Shown here: piece by piece, positions 51,221-60,355 of the stretch
Position numbering within the stretch: the first letter of the stretch is position 1
Layout: every line of letters starts with the position of its first letter
NCBI GenBank assembly: GCA_910584375.1
Contig: CAJUAH010000010.1
Location: forward strand, 62,001-126,000
Reading direction: 5' to 3'
Length of the DNA stretch: 64,000 nucleotides
Origin: an uncultured Acetatifactor sp.
GTDB taxonomy: Bacteria; Bacillota; Clostridia; Lachnospirales; Lachnospiraceae
Position numbers and translations under genes: made by a program
Notes under the pieces: generated by a model
What the model was told of the DNA's origin: nothing
Databases searched by the model: none
What the model saw: only the letters and a program-made list of their open reading frames with translations

Positions 51221-52525
51221 CTATATCCCTTCTCCTGAAACAGAATCGCACAAAACCATGACATCCAACACAAAATTTCCATTTTCCGTATAACAGAACA
51301 TTTCACCCTCCAGCCTCTCCGCCGCCTCCCGCACGGTGGCAAGTCCAAAACCGTGGTCATGCCCTTCTTTGCTGGTGGCAGGTATCTCTCCCCGTTTCAC
51401 ACACAGCTCCTCCCGGCACCGATTCCGTATCCGTATGATGAGATGTTTCCTGTTATATTTCATCTGTACCGATATCTCCCGCTTTTCCACGGCAAGCCCC
51501 TTCAGCGCGTCGCAGGCGTTTTCCAGCCCGTTGGAAAGTATCTGGCACAATTCCATATAGGGCTGCTCCTCGTCCCCGATTTGTATATCCATCCTGCACT
51601 CCGCCCCCAGCTCCTCCAGTTTTCGGAAGTAATGGGTAAATACCGCGTTGAGATAGGGATTGGCGCAGAACTGCCGGGGCAGAGTATCCATCTCGCTCTC
51701 CACGCCCTTCAGATACTCCACAGCCTCCTTTATCCTGCCCGCGGTGAGCAGGCCGGAAAGCGTAGCCGTATACCCTTTCATATCATGTTTCATCTTCCTG
51801 ATGCGCTGCTGATTTTCCAACTGCGCCTCCAGTGTGTTCTTTTGTTCCTGCAGCACCCGCTCTCCCTGCTGTTTCCGATACAGCAAAAGCTGTCGGTACA
51901 TGGCTATAAACATCGTGGCGTAAGTCATGGGCATCAACGTCAATATCAGCAAAAAGGCAGGCAGTTCCCGGGGTCTGGCGGTGATAATGACCGGAAAATT
52001 GGCGCTCACAGCCAGCAGGATATAGTAGAGTCCCGTCATGCCCGCAAAGATCCCCCAGCCGCTCGCCACCGATTCCTGAAGTTCCATATAGGGCCTGCGC
52101 AGATAGCGGACCGCCACCCACTCCGCCAAAGGGAACAGCGCCAGTCTCCCCAGGAACATCAAAATATACTGTTGACCCCCCAAATAATAATCCGCCACAT
52201 TGGTCACCGCGATAATCCACAGCGCAACCGTGTCCGCCAGTCCAAACGTAAAGAAAAAGCGGCCCTTTTTATCCCTGGAAACAAACCAGAAAAATAGCAG
52301 GCTCGGCAAGGTGCAAGTCAGTATGAACACCTTTCCCATAACCCCTGCCCCAAAGCGCGCCACTCCCGCCACATTCAGGGCAATCAGCGGACCCATCGCG
52401 GCTGCTGTGAGCCATAAGGTCTTCTTTCGCGGATACCGGGAACGATACAGCAGCATAAAAAGTATTAATATGTGAAGCAGTGACCACAGCACCGATAAAT
52501 CCCGCAGCAGCGTCATATTCTCCAT
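51221..52525 (-). CDS. GHKL-type sensor kinase (AgrC-like)
   Basis: Membrane kinase of 434 residues. Six or seven membrane segments fill residues 1 to about 210, followed by a coiled-coil (LLYRKQQGERVLQEQKNTLEA), the phospho-acceptor region RKMKHDMKGYTATL, and a GHKL ATPase domain with LSNGLENACDAL and HDHGFGLATVREAAERL. This architecture matches AgrC-like peptide sensors. No LytTR-type response regulator gene is adjacent within the window. A ribosome-binding site GGGAGG precedes the start at 52525. Confidence 0.87.
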   Translation of the reverse strand: MENMTLLRDLSVLWSLLHILILFMLLYRSRYPRKKTLWLTAAAMGPLIALNVAGVARFGAGVMGKVFILTCTLPSLLFFWFVSRDKKGRFFFTFGLADTVALWIIAVTNVADYYLGGQQYILMFLGRLALFPLAEWVAVRYLRRPYMELQESVASGWGIFAGMTGLYYILLAVSANFPVIITARPRELPAFLLILTLMPMTYATMFIAMYRQLLLYRKQQGERVLQEQKNTLEAQLENQQRIRKMKHDMKGYTATLSGLLTAGRIKEAVEYLKGVESEMDTLPRQFCANPYLNAVFTHYFRKLEELGAECRMDIQIGDEEQPYMELCQILSNGLENACDALKGLAVEKREISVQMKYNRKHLIIRIRNRCREELCVKRGEIPATSKEGHDHGFGLATVREAAERLEGEMFCYTENGNFVLDVMVLCDSVSGEGI

Positions 52526-52590
52526 TAACCTCCCACAACAGTCCTTTCCCCTGTTTTCTTCAGGGGCAGAAGTCTGTGTCATTTCCTATA

Positions 52591-52596
52591 ATTATA
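52591..52596 (-). promoter_or_regulatory. Extended -10 promoter of the AgrC-like kinase
   Basis: A perfect TATAAT on the minus strand, preceded by TGA (extended -10). The -35 position is poor, which fits a promoter that needs an activator. Confidence 0.6.
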
Positions 52597-52619
52597 TCAC
52601 GCCTCGCCCACAGGTTGCC

Positions 52620-52653
52620 GCTAATTTTGTTCCAAATCCTGCTAATTTCGTCA
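52620..52653. promoter_or_regulatory. Two direct repeats with 21-bp period upstream of the kinase gene
   Basis: GCTAATTTTGTTC (52620-52632) and GCTAATTTCGTCA (52641-52653) share 10 of 13 bases. The spacing of two helical turns is that of LytTR (AgrA-type) binding sites. They lie just upstream of the -35 region. Confidence 0.6.
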
Positions 52654-52704
52654 TTATGGGCGTATAAAATGGGGGCGGCGTCTTACGGTCGGAATCAATA
52701 GTCA

Positions 52705-52732
52705 AAAAAGGACCGCCCATGCAGTCCTTTTT
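52705..52732 (-). terminator. Bidirectional terminator after the SH3 gene
   Basis: AAAAAGGAC and GTCCTTTTT form a 9-bp stem with a 10-nt loop. The minus-strand transcript ends in six U. It separates the trpS-SH3 transcript from the kinase gene. Confidence 0.8.
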
Positions 52733-52749
52733 GATTGTTACCGGATATT

Positions 52750-53274
52750 TTATTCTGTCACCTCCGCCGTGACCAGATACTGGCTCACCGCGTATACTAC
52801 CTGCCCGTTGTATTCCAGCCGCGACCAGCCCGTGGCGGCGTTAATACCTGTTCTGCGCGCGTTCTGACCGTTGCTGAGCTGCGTAACCACCGTCAGCTGT
52901 CCCTGATCGGTGCTGGGCTCGCTGCGCAGGTTCGTCACTTCCTTGGCCGTCACATACTCGTCCACACTGTCAAACTCCATACCCAGCGGATTCTCCGGCT
53001 CGGAAGGCTCCTCCGAGGGCAACGGTTCTTCCGACTCGCCGGAAGTCTCGACCGAGCTGGGCTGCGTCCCCCAGTTCGCGATGGAATCCTGAGAATTCTC
53101 CGTGCCTGTTCCAGGCAGCGCGCCCGTGTGATTGGCATGCGTAACCTTCCACACCACAAAGCAGAACAGCACCACCACTATGACCAATATTACCATGCCG
53201 ATCAAAAGCTGCATGGGATTCATTTTTTCCTCTTCCAGGGCGGATGCCCTGTCATCCTCATAATTACGTCTCAT
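52750..53274 (-). CDS. Membrane-anchored SH3-domain protein
   Basis: Protein of 174 residues. A short cytoplasmic start is followed by one membrane segment (MQLLIGMVILVIVVVLFCFVV), an acidic Ser/Glu/Pro linker (about 70-100), and a C-terminal bacterial SH3 domain (EVTNLRSEPSTDQGQLTVVTQLSNGQ, then WSRLEYNGQVVYAVSQYL). Such domains often bind cell-wall material. It overlaps the trpS stop by 11 bp. Confidence 0.82.
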   Translation of the reverse strand: MRRNYEDDRASALEEEKMNPMQLLIGMVILVIVVVLFCFVVWKVTHANHTGALPGTGTENSQDSIANWGTQPSSVETSGESEEPLPSEEPSEPENPLGMEFDSVDEYVTAKEVTNLRSEPSTDQGQLTVVTQLSNGQNARRTGINAATGWSRLEYNGQVVYAVSQYLVTAEVTE

Positions 53275-54349
53275 ACTTTTTAACCTGTTCCTCTATCAGA
53301 TCCATATCTTCAAAATAATTGATACGCATCGCGCTCCTGACCTGATCCAGTGTCCGGGCCGCCGTCTCCCTCGCCGCCTCACTGCCCTTTTTCAGGATAT
53401 CGTATATCGCGGGTATGTCCTTTTCATACTCTCTGCGCCGCTGCCGGATGGGCTCCAGCTCCTCCTGCATCACACTGTTTAACAGTTTCTTGACCTTTAC
53501 ATCCCCCAGGCCGCCCCGTGTGTAATGATCCTTGAGTTCCTGCAGGCAGGAATATTCCGGCAGATACCGCTCAAAATGCTCGTCCCTGCAAAAAGCGTCC
53601 AGATATGTGAACACCGTATTCCCTTCCAGATGACCGGGATCGGACACCTGGAGATGCAGAGGATCCGTATACATGCTCATGACCTGTTTTTTCACGTCCT
53701 CCGGGCTGTCGGCCAGATAGATGCAGTTCCCCAGGGACTTGCTCATCTTGGCCTTGCCGTCCACGCCGGGAAGACGCAGGCAGGCCGCGTTCTGCGGGAT
53801 CAGCGCCTGGGGTTCCACCAGCACCGGAGCATATATGCTGTTAAACTTGTGTACAATCTCTCTGGCCTGCTCGATCATGGGCAGCTGATCCTCTCCCACG
53901 GGAACCGTGGTGGCCTTAAACGCCGTGATATCCGATGCCTGGCTGATGGGATAGGTAAAAAATCCCACCGGGATGCTGGCCTCAAAATTGCGCATCTGGA
54001 TCTCGTTTTTTACCGTTGGATTCCTCTGAAGACGGGAGACCGTCACCAGATTCATATAATAAAAGGAGAGCTCCGTCAACTCGGGGATCTGGGACTGGAT
54101 GAACAGGGTGGAGCGGGTCGGGTCAAGACCGCAGGACAGATAATCCAGCGCCACCTCCACTATGTTCTGACGCACTTTCTCAGGGTTCTCAAAATTGTCC
54201 GTAAGCGCCTGGGCGTCCGCAATCATAATAAATATCTTATCGTACTCGCCGCTGTTTTGCAGTTCCACTCTTCTTCTCAGGGAACCCACATAATGCCCCA
54301 CATGCAGCCTGCCCGTGGGCCTGTCCCCCGTCAAAATAATCTTTTCCAT
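53264..54349 (-). CDS. trpS: Tryptophanyl-tRNA synthetase
   Basis: Class I synthetase of 361 residues, typical length. The HIGH-like motif is PTGRLHVGHYVGSL and the KMSKS motif is KAKMSKSLGN. TVPVGEDQLPMIEQAREIVHKFN binds tryptophan and ATP. The start at 54349 follows GGAAAGG; a 45-codon upstream extension is not part of the family. A promoter lies about 100 bp upstream. Confidence 0.96.
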   Translation of the reverse strand: MEKIILTGDRPTGRLHVGHYVGSLRRRVELQNSGEYDKIFIMIADAQALTDNFENPEKVRQNIVEVALDYLSCGLDPTRSTLFIQSQIPELTELSFYYMNLVTVSRLQRNPTVKNEIQMRNFEASIPVGFFTYPISQASDITAFKATTVPVGEDQLPMIEQAREIVHKFNSIYAPVLVEPQALIPQNAACLRLPGVDGKAKMSKSLGNCIYLADSPEDVKKQVMSMYTDPLHLQVSDPGHLEGNTVFTYLDAFCRDEHFERYLPEYSCLQELKDHYTRGGLGDVKVKKLLNSVMQEELEPIRQRRREYEKDIPAIYDILKKGSEAARETAARTLDQVRSAMRINYFEDMDLIEEQVKKYET

Positions 54350-54415
54350 TGTCGAACCTTTCCGCAGGCCGCGATCCGCGCCCGCTAAAACGCATATCGA
54401 TTTATACCATAATCC

Positions 54416-54433
54416 TGTGCGCTTTGGCGCACA
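54416..54433. repeat. Perfect hairpin in the trpS leader
   Basis: TGTGCGC and GCGCACA surround a 4-nt loop (TTTG) in the roughly 95-nt leader. There is no T-run. The leader is too short for a T-box. Confidence 0.5.
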
Positions 54434-54449
54434 TTCTGCGGCTTTACCT

Positions 54450-54478
54450 ATTTTACCATCTTTTTCCCCAATTGAGAA
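54450..54478 (-). promoter_or_regulatory. Promoter of trpS
   Basis: On the minus strand, -35 TTCTCA (54473-54478) and -10 TAAAAT (54450-54455) are 17 bp apart. Confidence 0.5.
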
Positions 54479-54499
54479 GAGCAATTTTACTTTTTCTCG

Positions 54500-55915
54500 T
54501 CACATTTTCCGAAGTCCCCTGGGATAGTGGTTTTTCAGGATCCCGGCAGCCAGCTTTCCCCACCCCAGGCTGTAGCCGTCCACCGTGACCAGATGCCAGC
54601 CCTTTTCTCCTGCCAGGGGAAAGGTCAGACCGCTCAGATAGGCGGCGGCTCGGGGCATGTCCCCCTCCCCGTCGGCGCTCACCGGGCAGACGCGCCGCAC
54701 TTCCCCGGGACTAAGGGCCAGCGCCAGCGCATGGGAGGGTTCAAAGCGATTCTTTTTCAGGGCGCCCAGGTGGAGACCCGGACGCAGTACCCGCAGCCCC
54801 TTAAGGGAGGGCATATCCCCGGGCGTCAGATACAGCTGCCCGCCAAAGCGCAGCAATATGCCTTCCGGCGAGGCGGCCAGGTTTTCCGCCGCGAACTCCT
54901 GATATTCCGGGCAGTCCTGCAAATCGCCTCCCCGTTTTCCTCCGCCGGGATCCGCGGCCGCTCTCACCGCCTCGCCCTCCCTGCGCAGCACCGCCAGACA
55001 GTGTCCCTCCCCCCGCAGCCTGTGGGGCCAGAGCCGCAGGGTCAGCCCCAGGGCGTCCTCTCCCCCCGGGATCCAGTCGGGTCTGCCGGGGGCAAAGCCC
55101 CAACGGGACGGAAGGCCCTCCGGAGACAGACACCGGGCCGGATCCAGAATCTCCATCTCCGGATGTCTCTTCAGCAGCCTGTCCACACTCCCCTCGTTCT
55201 CCTCCGGGGCAAAGGTGCAGGTGGAGTACACCATCCTGCCGCCGGGGCGCAGCATGGCGGCGGCGCAGTCCAGGATCCCGTCCTGCCGCCGGGCGCAGCG
55301 CTCCACATTCTCCGGGCTCCACTGCTCCCCCGCGCTTTCATTCTTGCGCAGCATCCCCTCCCCGGAACAGGGGGCGTCCACCAGGATGCGGTCAAAATAG
55401 GCCGGGAAAAATTCCGCCAGACGTTCCGGCGACTCATTTAAGACCAGCGCGTTGCGGATCCCCATACGCTCCACGTTCTCCGACAGGATCCCGGCTCTCT
55501 GGGGATGGATCTCATTGCTCACCAGCAGTCCCCGCCCTTTCATCATCGCGGCGACCTGCGCAGTCTTGCCCCCGGGGGCGGCGCAGAGATCCAGCACCCT
55601 CTCCCCCGGCCGTGCGCCTAAAAAAATCGCCGGAGCCATGGCGCTGGGCTCCTGGATATAATAGACCCCCGCCTCATGATAGGGGTGTTTGCCCGGCTCA
55701 CCGCTGTCATAATAAAAGCCGTTCTCCTCCCAGGGCACCGGCTCCAGTTCCCAGGGACTCAGAGCCAGAAAGCGCTCCCTGCACTCCCCTGGACCGCCCT
55801 TCAACGGATTGACCCGCAGCGCCCTGTGCCGCGCGCCCTGAAACGCCTCCCGGAAGGCCCCGTACTCCGCCCCCAGCCGCGCCTGCATTCTCCGCTCAAA
55901 TTCCTCCGGCAGCAT
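54500..55915 (-). CDS. RsmB/RsmF-type rRNA cytosine-C5 methyltransferase
   Basis: SAM-dependent methyltransferase of 471 residues. The catalytic core has VLDLCAAPGGKTAQVAAMM (SAM binding), ILVDAPCSGEGMLRK (catalytic region IV) and VYSTCTFAPEENEG (nucleophile cysteine in region VI). The C-terminal 170 residues contain the RNA-binding extension of RsmF-like enzymes. It probably methylates one cytosine in 16S rRNA. AGGAGG precedes the start. Confidence 0.9.
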   Translation of the reverse strand: MLPEEFERRMQARLGAEYGAFREAFQGARHRALRVNPLKGGPGECRERFLALSPWELEPVPWEENGFYYDSGEPGKHPYHEAGVYYIQEPSAMAPAIFLGARPGERVLDLCAAPGGKTAQVAAMMKGRGLLVSNEIHPQRAGILSENVERMGIRNALVLNESPERLAEFFPAYFDRILVDAPCSGEGMLRKNESAGEQWSPENVERCARRQDGILDCAAAMLRPGGRMVYSTCTFAPEENEGSVDRLLKRHPEMEILDPARCLSPEGLPSRWGFAPGRPDWIPGGEDALGLTLRLWPHRLRGEGHCLAVLRREGEAVRAAADPGGGKRGGDLQDCPEYQEFAAENLAASPEGILLRFGGQLYLTPGDMPSLKGLRVLRPGLHLGALKKNRFEPSHALALALSPGEVRRVCPVSADGEGDMPRAAAYLSGLTFPLAGEKGWHLVTVDGYSLGWGKLAAGILKNHYPRGLRKM

Positions 55916-55952
55916 GATCCATCCTCCTGTGTCCTACGGTATTTTGTCCATA

Positions 55953-55970
55953 CATTTTACTCAGTATACC
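55953..55970. repeat. 18-bp direct repeat, copy 1
   Basis: CATTTTACTCAGTATACC, upstream of the methyltransferase gene. An identical copy starts 70 bp away. On the minus strand each copy contains TATACT, a good -10. Confidence 0.75.
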
Positions 55971-56022
55971 TTGATCCCATGCGCCCCAGCGCATATTCCA
56001 ATCAGTAGAGTTAAATGCGGAG

Positions 56023-56040
56023 CATTTTACTCAGTATACC
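56023..56040. repeat. 18-bp direct repeat, copy 2
   Basis: Identical to the copy at 55953-55970. Each lies about 40-110 bp upstream of the methyltransferase start; the pair may be tandem promoters or regulator sites. Confidence 0.75.
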
Positions 56041-56065
56041 ACGATTCCTCATCCCGGGCAATCCG

Positions 56066-58717
56066 TCATGACTGCTTTTCATGTTTTCCCACCAGCAGCA
56101 TGACCTCGTGAGCCAGCAGCGGAAAGGAAGCCAACAGCGCCAGGATTCCCCATTCGGCCCACTGTAGATGGGTGGTTCCAAAGGCCGCGATCAAAAAAGG
56201 AATCTCCGTCACCGCCACCTGGAGTAAAAGCCCCAGGATACAGGCCAGAATCATCAGTTTGTTCTCCAGATGGTTCATGCGGAAAACAGAGCGACCCATA
56301 TCCCGCATCCCCACCGCGTGAAACAGCTGGCTCATACCCAGCACGGTAAACGCATAGGTCTGGGAACGACGCAGGATCCCCTCCTGGGCCAGCATCCTCC
56401 CCATATTTTCCAGCGTGACGGGCAGATGCTGGTTGCGCATGGCCACCAGGGGAATCAGGGAAAAGGCGGTCAGACTGATGGCCGCGATCAGCAGTCCGTA
56501 AAAGCAGGTACACACCAGGCCGCCCCGGGCAAACAGGCTTTCCCCCGGTTTTCTGGGCGGATGCCGCATCAGGGAATCGGCGTCGCCCCGATCCACGCCC
56601 AGAGCCAGCGCCGGGAGGGAATCCGTGATCAGGTTGATCCACAGGATATGGCTGGAGCGCAGCGGGGAGGCCAGGGAGCAGATCACGGCCAAAAACATGG
56701 TGGCGATCTCCCCCAGGTTGGAGGACAGCAAAAAGATCACGGACTTGCGTATGTTCTCATAGACGCCCCGCCCTTCCTCGATGGCTTTCTTGATGGTGGC
56801 AAAATTGTCGTCCGTCAGGATCATATCCGCCGCCTGTTTGGCTACGTCCGTTCCTGAGGCCCCCATGGCTATACCGATATCCGCTTTTTTCAGGGAAGGG
56901 GCGTCGTTGACCCCGTCCCCGGTCATGGCCACGATATGTCCAGCCTGCTGGAATCCCGTGACGATCTGCACTTTCTGCTCCGGCGCCACCCTGGCGAACA
57001 CCCGCACCCCGGCCAGACGCTGCCCCAGCTCCTCCTCCCGGATCCTGCTCAGCTCCTGTCCCGTCATACACTGCTCCCTGCTCTGTACGATGCCCAGCTG
57101 CCTGCCGATGGCGTAAGCGGTATCCACATGATCTCCTGTGATCATCACGGTCTCCACCCCGGCCTGCCGAAACGTCTGTACCGCGCCCGCCGCCTCCGGC
57201 CTGGCCGGGTCACGCATACCTACCATGCCCAGAAAAGTCAGACCCTGCTCCTGGGGCGCCTGCCCGCCCAGGCGCATGGCCACGGCCAGCGTGCGCAGCG
57301 CCTCCTCGGTCATATGTTCCATGGACCTGCGGATCTGCCGTATATGCCCCGGCTGCAGAGGCAGGCACTGCCCCCGCACCATGACATGGGTACATCGACC
57401 CAATATTACGTCCGGCGCGCCCTTGACATAGGTGATGCCGGTACTGCCCCGGTAATGAAAGGTGGACATCATCTTCCGCTCCGAGTCAAAGGGCAGTTCC
57501 CGTCGGCGGGGCATACTTTTTTCCAGCTCCTCACGGTCTACTCCCAGACTGTGGGCAAGCTGCAGCAGCGCCAGCTCCGTGGGATCTCCTATACGTTCCT
57601 CCAGCACCGCGTCGTTGCACAGCGTCATTCCCTCCAGCAGAGCCGCGAACTCCTGCCCGCCCAACTCCTGCAGCGGCAGCATTCTCTGCCCCGCGAAACA
57701 CTGTTCCACCGTCATACGGTTCTGGGTCAGTGTTCCCGTCTTATCCGAACAGACCACGCTCACGGCTCCCAATGTCTCCACCGCGGGCAGCTTTCTGACA
57801 ATGGTATGCACCTTAACCATCCGGGTCACGCTCAGGGCCAGGCAGATGGTGACCACAGCGGGCAGCCCCTCAGGCACTGCGGCCACCGCCAGGGATATGG
57901 CGGTGAGCAGCATCTCAAAGATATCCCGGTGTTGAAGGAGGGCGATGCCAAAGAGGGCGGCGCACAGCAGCAGGGACAGAACGCTGAGTACTCTGCCCAG
58001 ATCCCCAAGTCTCTTTTGCAGCGGGGTCTGCTCCTCCCTGCCCTCGTTTATCATGGAGGCGATCTTGCCGATCTCCGTATCCATGCCCGTGGCCGTCACC
58101 AGCCCCCTCCCCCGGCCGCCCGTGATTACCGTGGACATATAGACCATATTCTGCCGGTCTCCCAGGGGCATTCCCTCCTGGCCTGTAAACAGGGCGGATT
58201 TGGACGCCGGCAGGGATTCCCCCGTCAGAGCCGACTCCTCCGCCTGGAGCTTGACGCTCTCCGTCAGGCGTATATCCGCCGGAACCTGACACCCGGCCTC
58301 CAGATCCACCAGGTCTCCCACCACCAAAGCGGATGCCTCCACCTCCTGCATGACGCCGTCCCTGATCACAAAGGCCCTGGGGCTGACCAGCTTTTTCAGG
58401 GAATCCAACGCCCTCTGGGCCTTGCCCTCCTGTATCACGCCCACAGCCGCGTTGAGGATCACCACCACCCCGATGATGACCGCGTCGCTGGTCTCCCGTA
58501 AAAAGACGGAGATGGCGGCAGCCGCCAGCAGCACATAGATCAGCGGATCATTCAGCTGTGAAAAAAAAGACTCTATCACCGTTTTTTTCCGCTTTTCCCG
58601 CAGAGCGTTCCTGCCGTATATACCGTAACGCCTTACGGCCTCCTGACCGTTTAGCCCCCTCTCCATATCGCTCTTCAATTCCCTACAGGTCTCCTGTACG
58701 CTCATTGTCTCAAACAT
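56066..58717 (-). CDS. P-type Ca2+-transporting ATPase (type II)
   Basis: Membrane pump of 883 residues. The phosphorylation site is VVCSDKTGTLTQN (D325), with TGES at 165-168 in the actuator domain, PEGLP at 282-286 in membrane segment 4, KGAPD in the nucleotide domain, and MTGDGVNDAPSLKKADIGIAMG in the hinge. Later NLGEIATMFLAV and WINLITDSLPALALG are membrane segments of SERCA/PMR1-type pumps. Calcium export is most likely. The start at 58717 follows GGGAGG. Confidence 0.93.
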   Translation of the reverse strand: MFETMSVQETCRELKSDMERGLNGQEAVRRYGIYGRNALREKRKKTVIESFFSQLNDPLIYVLLAAAAISVFLRETSDAVIIGVVVILNAAVGVIQEGKAQRALDSLKKLVSPRAFVIRDGVMQEVEASALVVGDLVDLEAGCQVPADIRLTESVKLQAEESALTGESLPASKSALFTGQEGMPLGDRQNMVYMSTVITGGRGRGLVTATGMDTEIGKIASMINEGREEQTPLQKRLGDLGRVLSVLSLLLCAALFGIALLQHRDIFEMLLTAISLAVAAVPEGLPAVVTICLALSVTRMVKVHTIVRKLPAVETLGAVSVVCSDKTGTLTQNRMTVEQCFAGQRMLPLQELGGQEFAALLEGMTLCNDAVLEERIGDPTELALLQLAHSLGVDREELEKSMPRRRELPFDSERKMMSTFHYRGSTGITYVKGAPDVILGRCTHVMVRGQCLPLQPGHIRQIRRSMEHMTEEALRTLAVAMRLGGQAPQEQGLTFLGMVGMRDPARPEAAGAVQTFRQAGVETVMITGDHVDTAYAIGRQLGIVQSREQCMTGQELSRIREEELGQRLAGVRVFARVAPEQKVQIVTGFQQAGHIVAMTGDGVNDAPSLKKADIGIAMGASGTDVAKQAADMILTDDNFATIKKAIEEGRGVYENIRKSVIFLLSSNLGEIATMFLAVICSLASPLRSSHILWINLITDSLPALALGVDRGDADSLMRHPPRKPGESLFARGGLVCTCFYGLLIAAISLTAFSLIPLVAMRNQHLPVTLENMGRMLAQEGILRRSQTYAFTVLGMSQLFHAVGMRDMGRSVFRMNHLENKLMILACILGLLLQVAVTEIPFLIAAFGTTHLQWAEWGILALLASFPLLAHEVMLLVGKHEKQS

Positions 58718-58785
58718 GCTATCTACCTCCCGCACCCTGTACTGGTACAACCTATGTGTACATGCTTGAAAATATAATATAATTG

Positions 58786-58814
58786 TTGCAAAATCCTGAA
58801 AAATCCTATATCAT
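58786..58814 (+). promoter_or_regulatory. Promoter of the chemoreceptor gene
   Basis: -35 TTGCAA (58786-58791), 17-bp spacer, -10 TATCAT (58809-58814). The leader is about 55 nt. The gap to the P-type ATPase gene is AT-rich and probably holds its promoter on the other strand. Confidence 0.6.
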
Positions 58815-58876
58815 AAAAATTACAGAACAAACGGATGGCAGGCCGGATCATATGCCGAAGAAAAGGAGAATACAAC

Positions 58877-60235
58877 ATGGGACTTCGAGGTAACAAAGCA
58901 ATTCTTATGAAAGCTGTTTCCGAGTTAAAACAGGCTGATTATTCCCGCGAACCACAGCTGAACGAAATCTATCAGCGGCTGCAGCGGGGCCGGGGACAGT
59001 TCGCAGACGCTTTCGACAAGAATATCAAGGCCGTCATGCAGATCAGCTCCCTGGATCTGACGATGCAGTACCAGAACGACAAGATCGTGGATATTTCCCG
59101 CAGGATTGCCAAAGCCACCGAATCCCTGTTCGGCTCCGGCGATCAGGCGAGCGGGCGTTCCGTCAATGTGCATGAGGAAATGACCAACAATATCGTGGAG
59201 GTCTCCTCCGCGGCGGACAATGTGTACCGCAAGATCGAGACAGCGCAGGAGGAATTGACCAACATTCGCGAACTGTCGGAGCAGACGGTGGAAATGTCCC
59301 GCAGTATGCGCAGCGACATGGACTCCCTGCAGGGATACATAAGCCGTCTGAATGACGTCATAGAAGGGATCGAGACGATCTCTCTGCAGACCAGTCTGCT
59401 GGCGCTGAACGCTTCCATCGAGGCGGCCAGAGCCGGAGAGGCCGGCCGGGGATTCGCCGTCGTGGCCGGGGAAATCCGCGATCTGGCGGAGCAGACCCAG
59501 AAGCTGACACAGAACATGAGCGAGTTTGTGGACAATATCAAGGACGCCTCCCAAAAGAGCGGAAACAGCACCCAGGAGACCATAAACATACTGGACAACA
59601 TGACGGAGAAGATCGGCAATGTATGGGCGCTGAACAGCGAGAATCAGGAGCATGTGTCCAAAGTCAACGAGACCATCAGCTCCATAGCCGCCGTCAGCCA
59701 GGAGATCAGCAGTTCCATGACAGAGATGGAAAACCAGCTGCGGGACAGCACGGAATTTATGAGTACTGTCAGCAGGGATCTGATCAAAGCCGTGGAGCCG
59801 GTGGTGGACATCGAAAAGACACTGGACGATACGGTGAAACAGATGGGCGCCATGACGGAGGACGCTTTCTACCATCTGGAGAACAAAGAGTTCGCGAAAT
59901 ATGTGGAGGGGGCCATCACCGCCCACCACGCCTGGCTGGGCAATCTGCAAAAGATGGTGCGGCAGCGCACGGTATTGCCGTTGCAGCTCAACTCCACCAA
60001 GTGCGGATTCGGCCATTTCTACTATTCCCTGACCCCGCAGATTCCTCAGGTGCTGCCCATATGGAACGCCCTGGGTGATAAGCACCGCCGATTCCACCAG
60101 TTTGGGGCAGAAGTGATCCAGGCTCTCCAGAGCGGACAGTATGCCACGGCGGAGCATATCTGTGATGAGGCGCAGAAATACTCCGCAGAGCTGATCGCGA
60201 ATATGGAAGAGATCGTGCGGCTCGCCAAGGGATGA
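58877..60235 (+). CDS. Cytosolic methyl-accepting chemotaxis protein with CZB domain
   Basis: Soluble receptor of 452 residues with no membrane segment. A helical N-terminal part is followed by the signalling domain, whose hairpin tip is ETISLQTSLLALNASIEAAR and GEAGRGFAVVAGEIRDLAEQT (about 166-207). The C-terminus is a chemoreceptor zinc-binding (CZB) domain with ligands in TAHHAWLGNLQ (H350/H351), KCGFGHFY (C376) and DKHRRFHQF (H403, H407). CZB receptors sense zinc-dependent signals such as hypochlorous acid in some bacteria. The start at 58877 follows AAAGGAG. No chemotaxis or flagellar genes are near. Confidence 0.9.
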   Translation: MGLRGNKAILMKAVSELKQADYSREPQLNEIYQRLQRGRGQFADAFDKNIKAVMQISSLDLTMQYQNDKIVDISRRIAKATESLFGSGDQASGRSVNVHEEMTNNIVEVSSAADNVYRKIETAQEELTNIRELSEQTVEMSRSMRSDMDSLQGYISRLNDVIEGIETISLQTSLLALNASIEAARAGEAGRGFAVVAGEIRDLAEQTQKLTQNMSEFVDNIKDASQKSGNSTQETINILDNMTEKIGNVWALNSENQEHVSKVNETISSIAAVSQEISSSMTEMENQLRDSTEFMSTVSRDLIKAVEPVVDIEKTLDDTVKQMGAMTEDAFYHLENKEFAKYVEGAITAHHAWLGNLQKMVRQRTVLPLQLNSTKCGFGHFYYSLTPQIPQVLPIWNALGDKHRRFHQFGAEVIQALQSGQYATAEHICDEAQKYSAELIANMEEIVRLAKG

Positions 60236-60302
60236 CGACGACGCTGCGGCCGCCGAACATGCCCTGCCGGATATAAAACATTATACAGAAAAAAGGAATG
60301 TT

Positions 60303-60353
60303 CCTCCCATCCGCCGGATATATTGAAACAGCTAAGGCGGATGGGAGGTTTTT
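60303..60353 (+). promoter_or_regulatory. Terminator-like hairpin containing the popT ribosome-binding site
   Basis: Arms CCTCCCATCCGCC (60303-60315) and GGCGGATGGGAGG (60336-60348) pair perfectly over 13 bp with a 20-nt loop, followed by five T. The second arm contains GGGAGG, the ribosome-binding site of the gene starting at 60356. It could end the chemoreceptor transcript and at the same time hide the ribosome-binding site. Confidence 0.7.
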
Positions 60354-60355
60354 AC

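Noticed and set aside
54350..54499. T-box in front of trpS
   Set aside because: The leader from the predicted start is only about 95 nt with one short hairpin, too short for a T-box.
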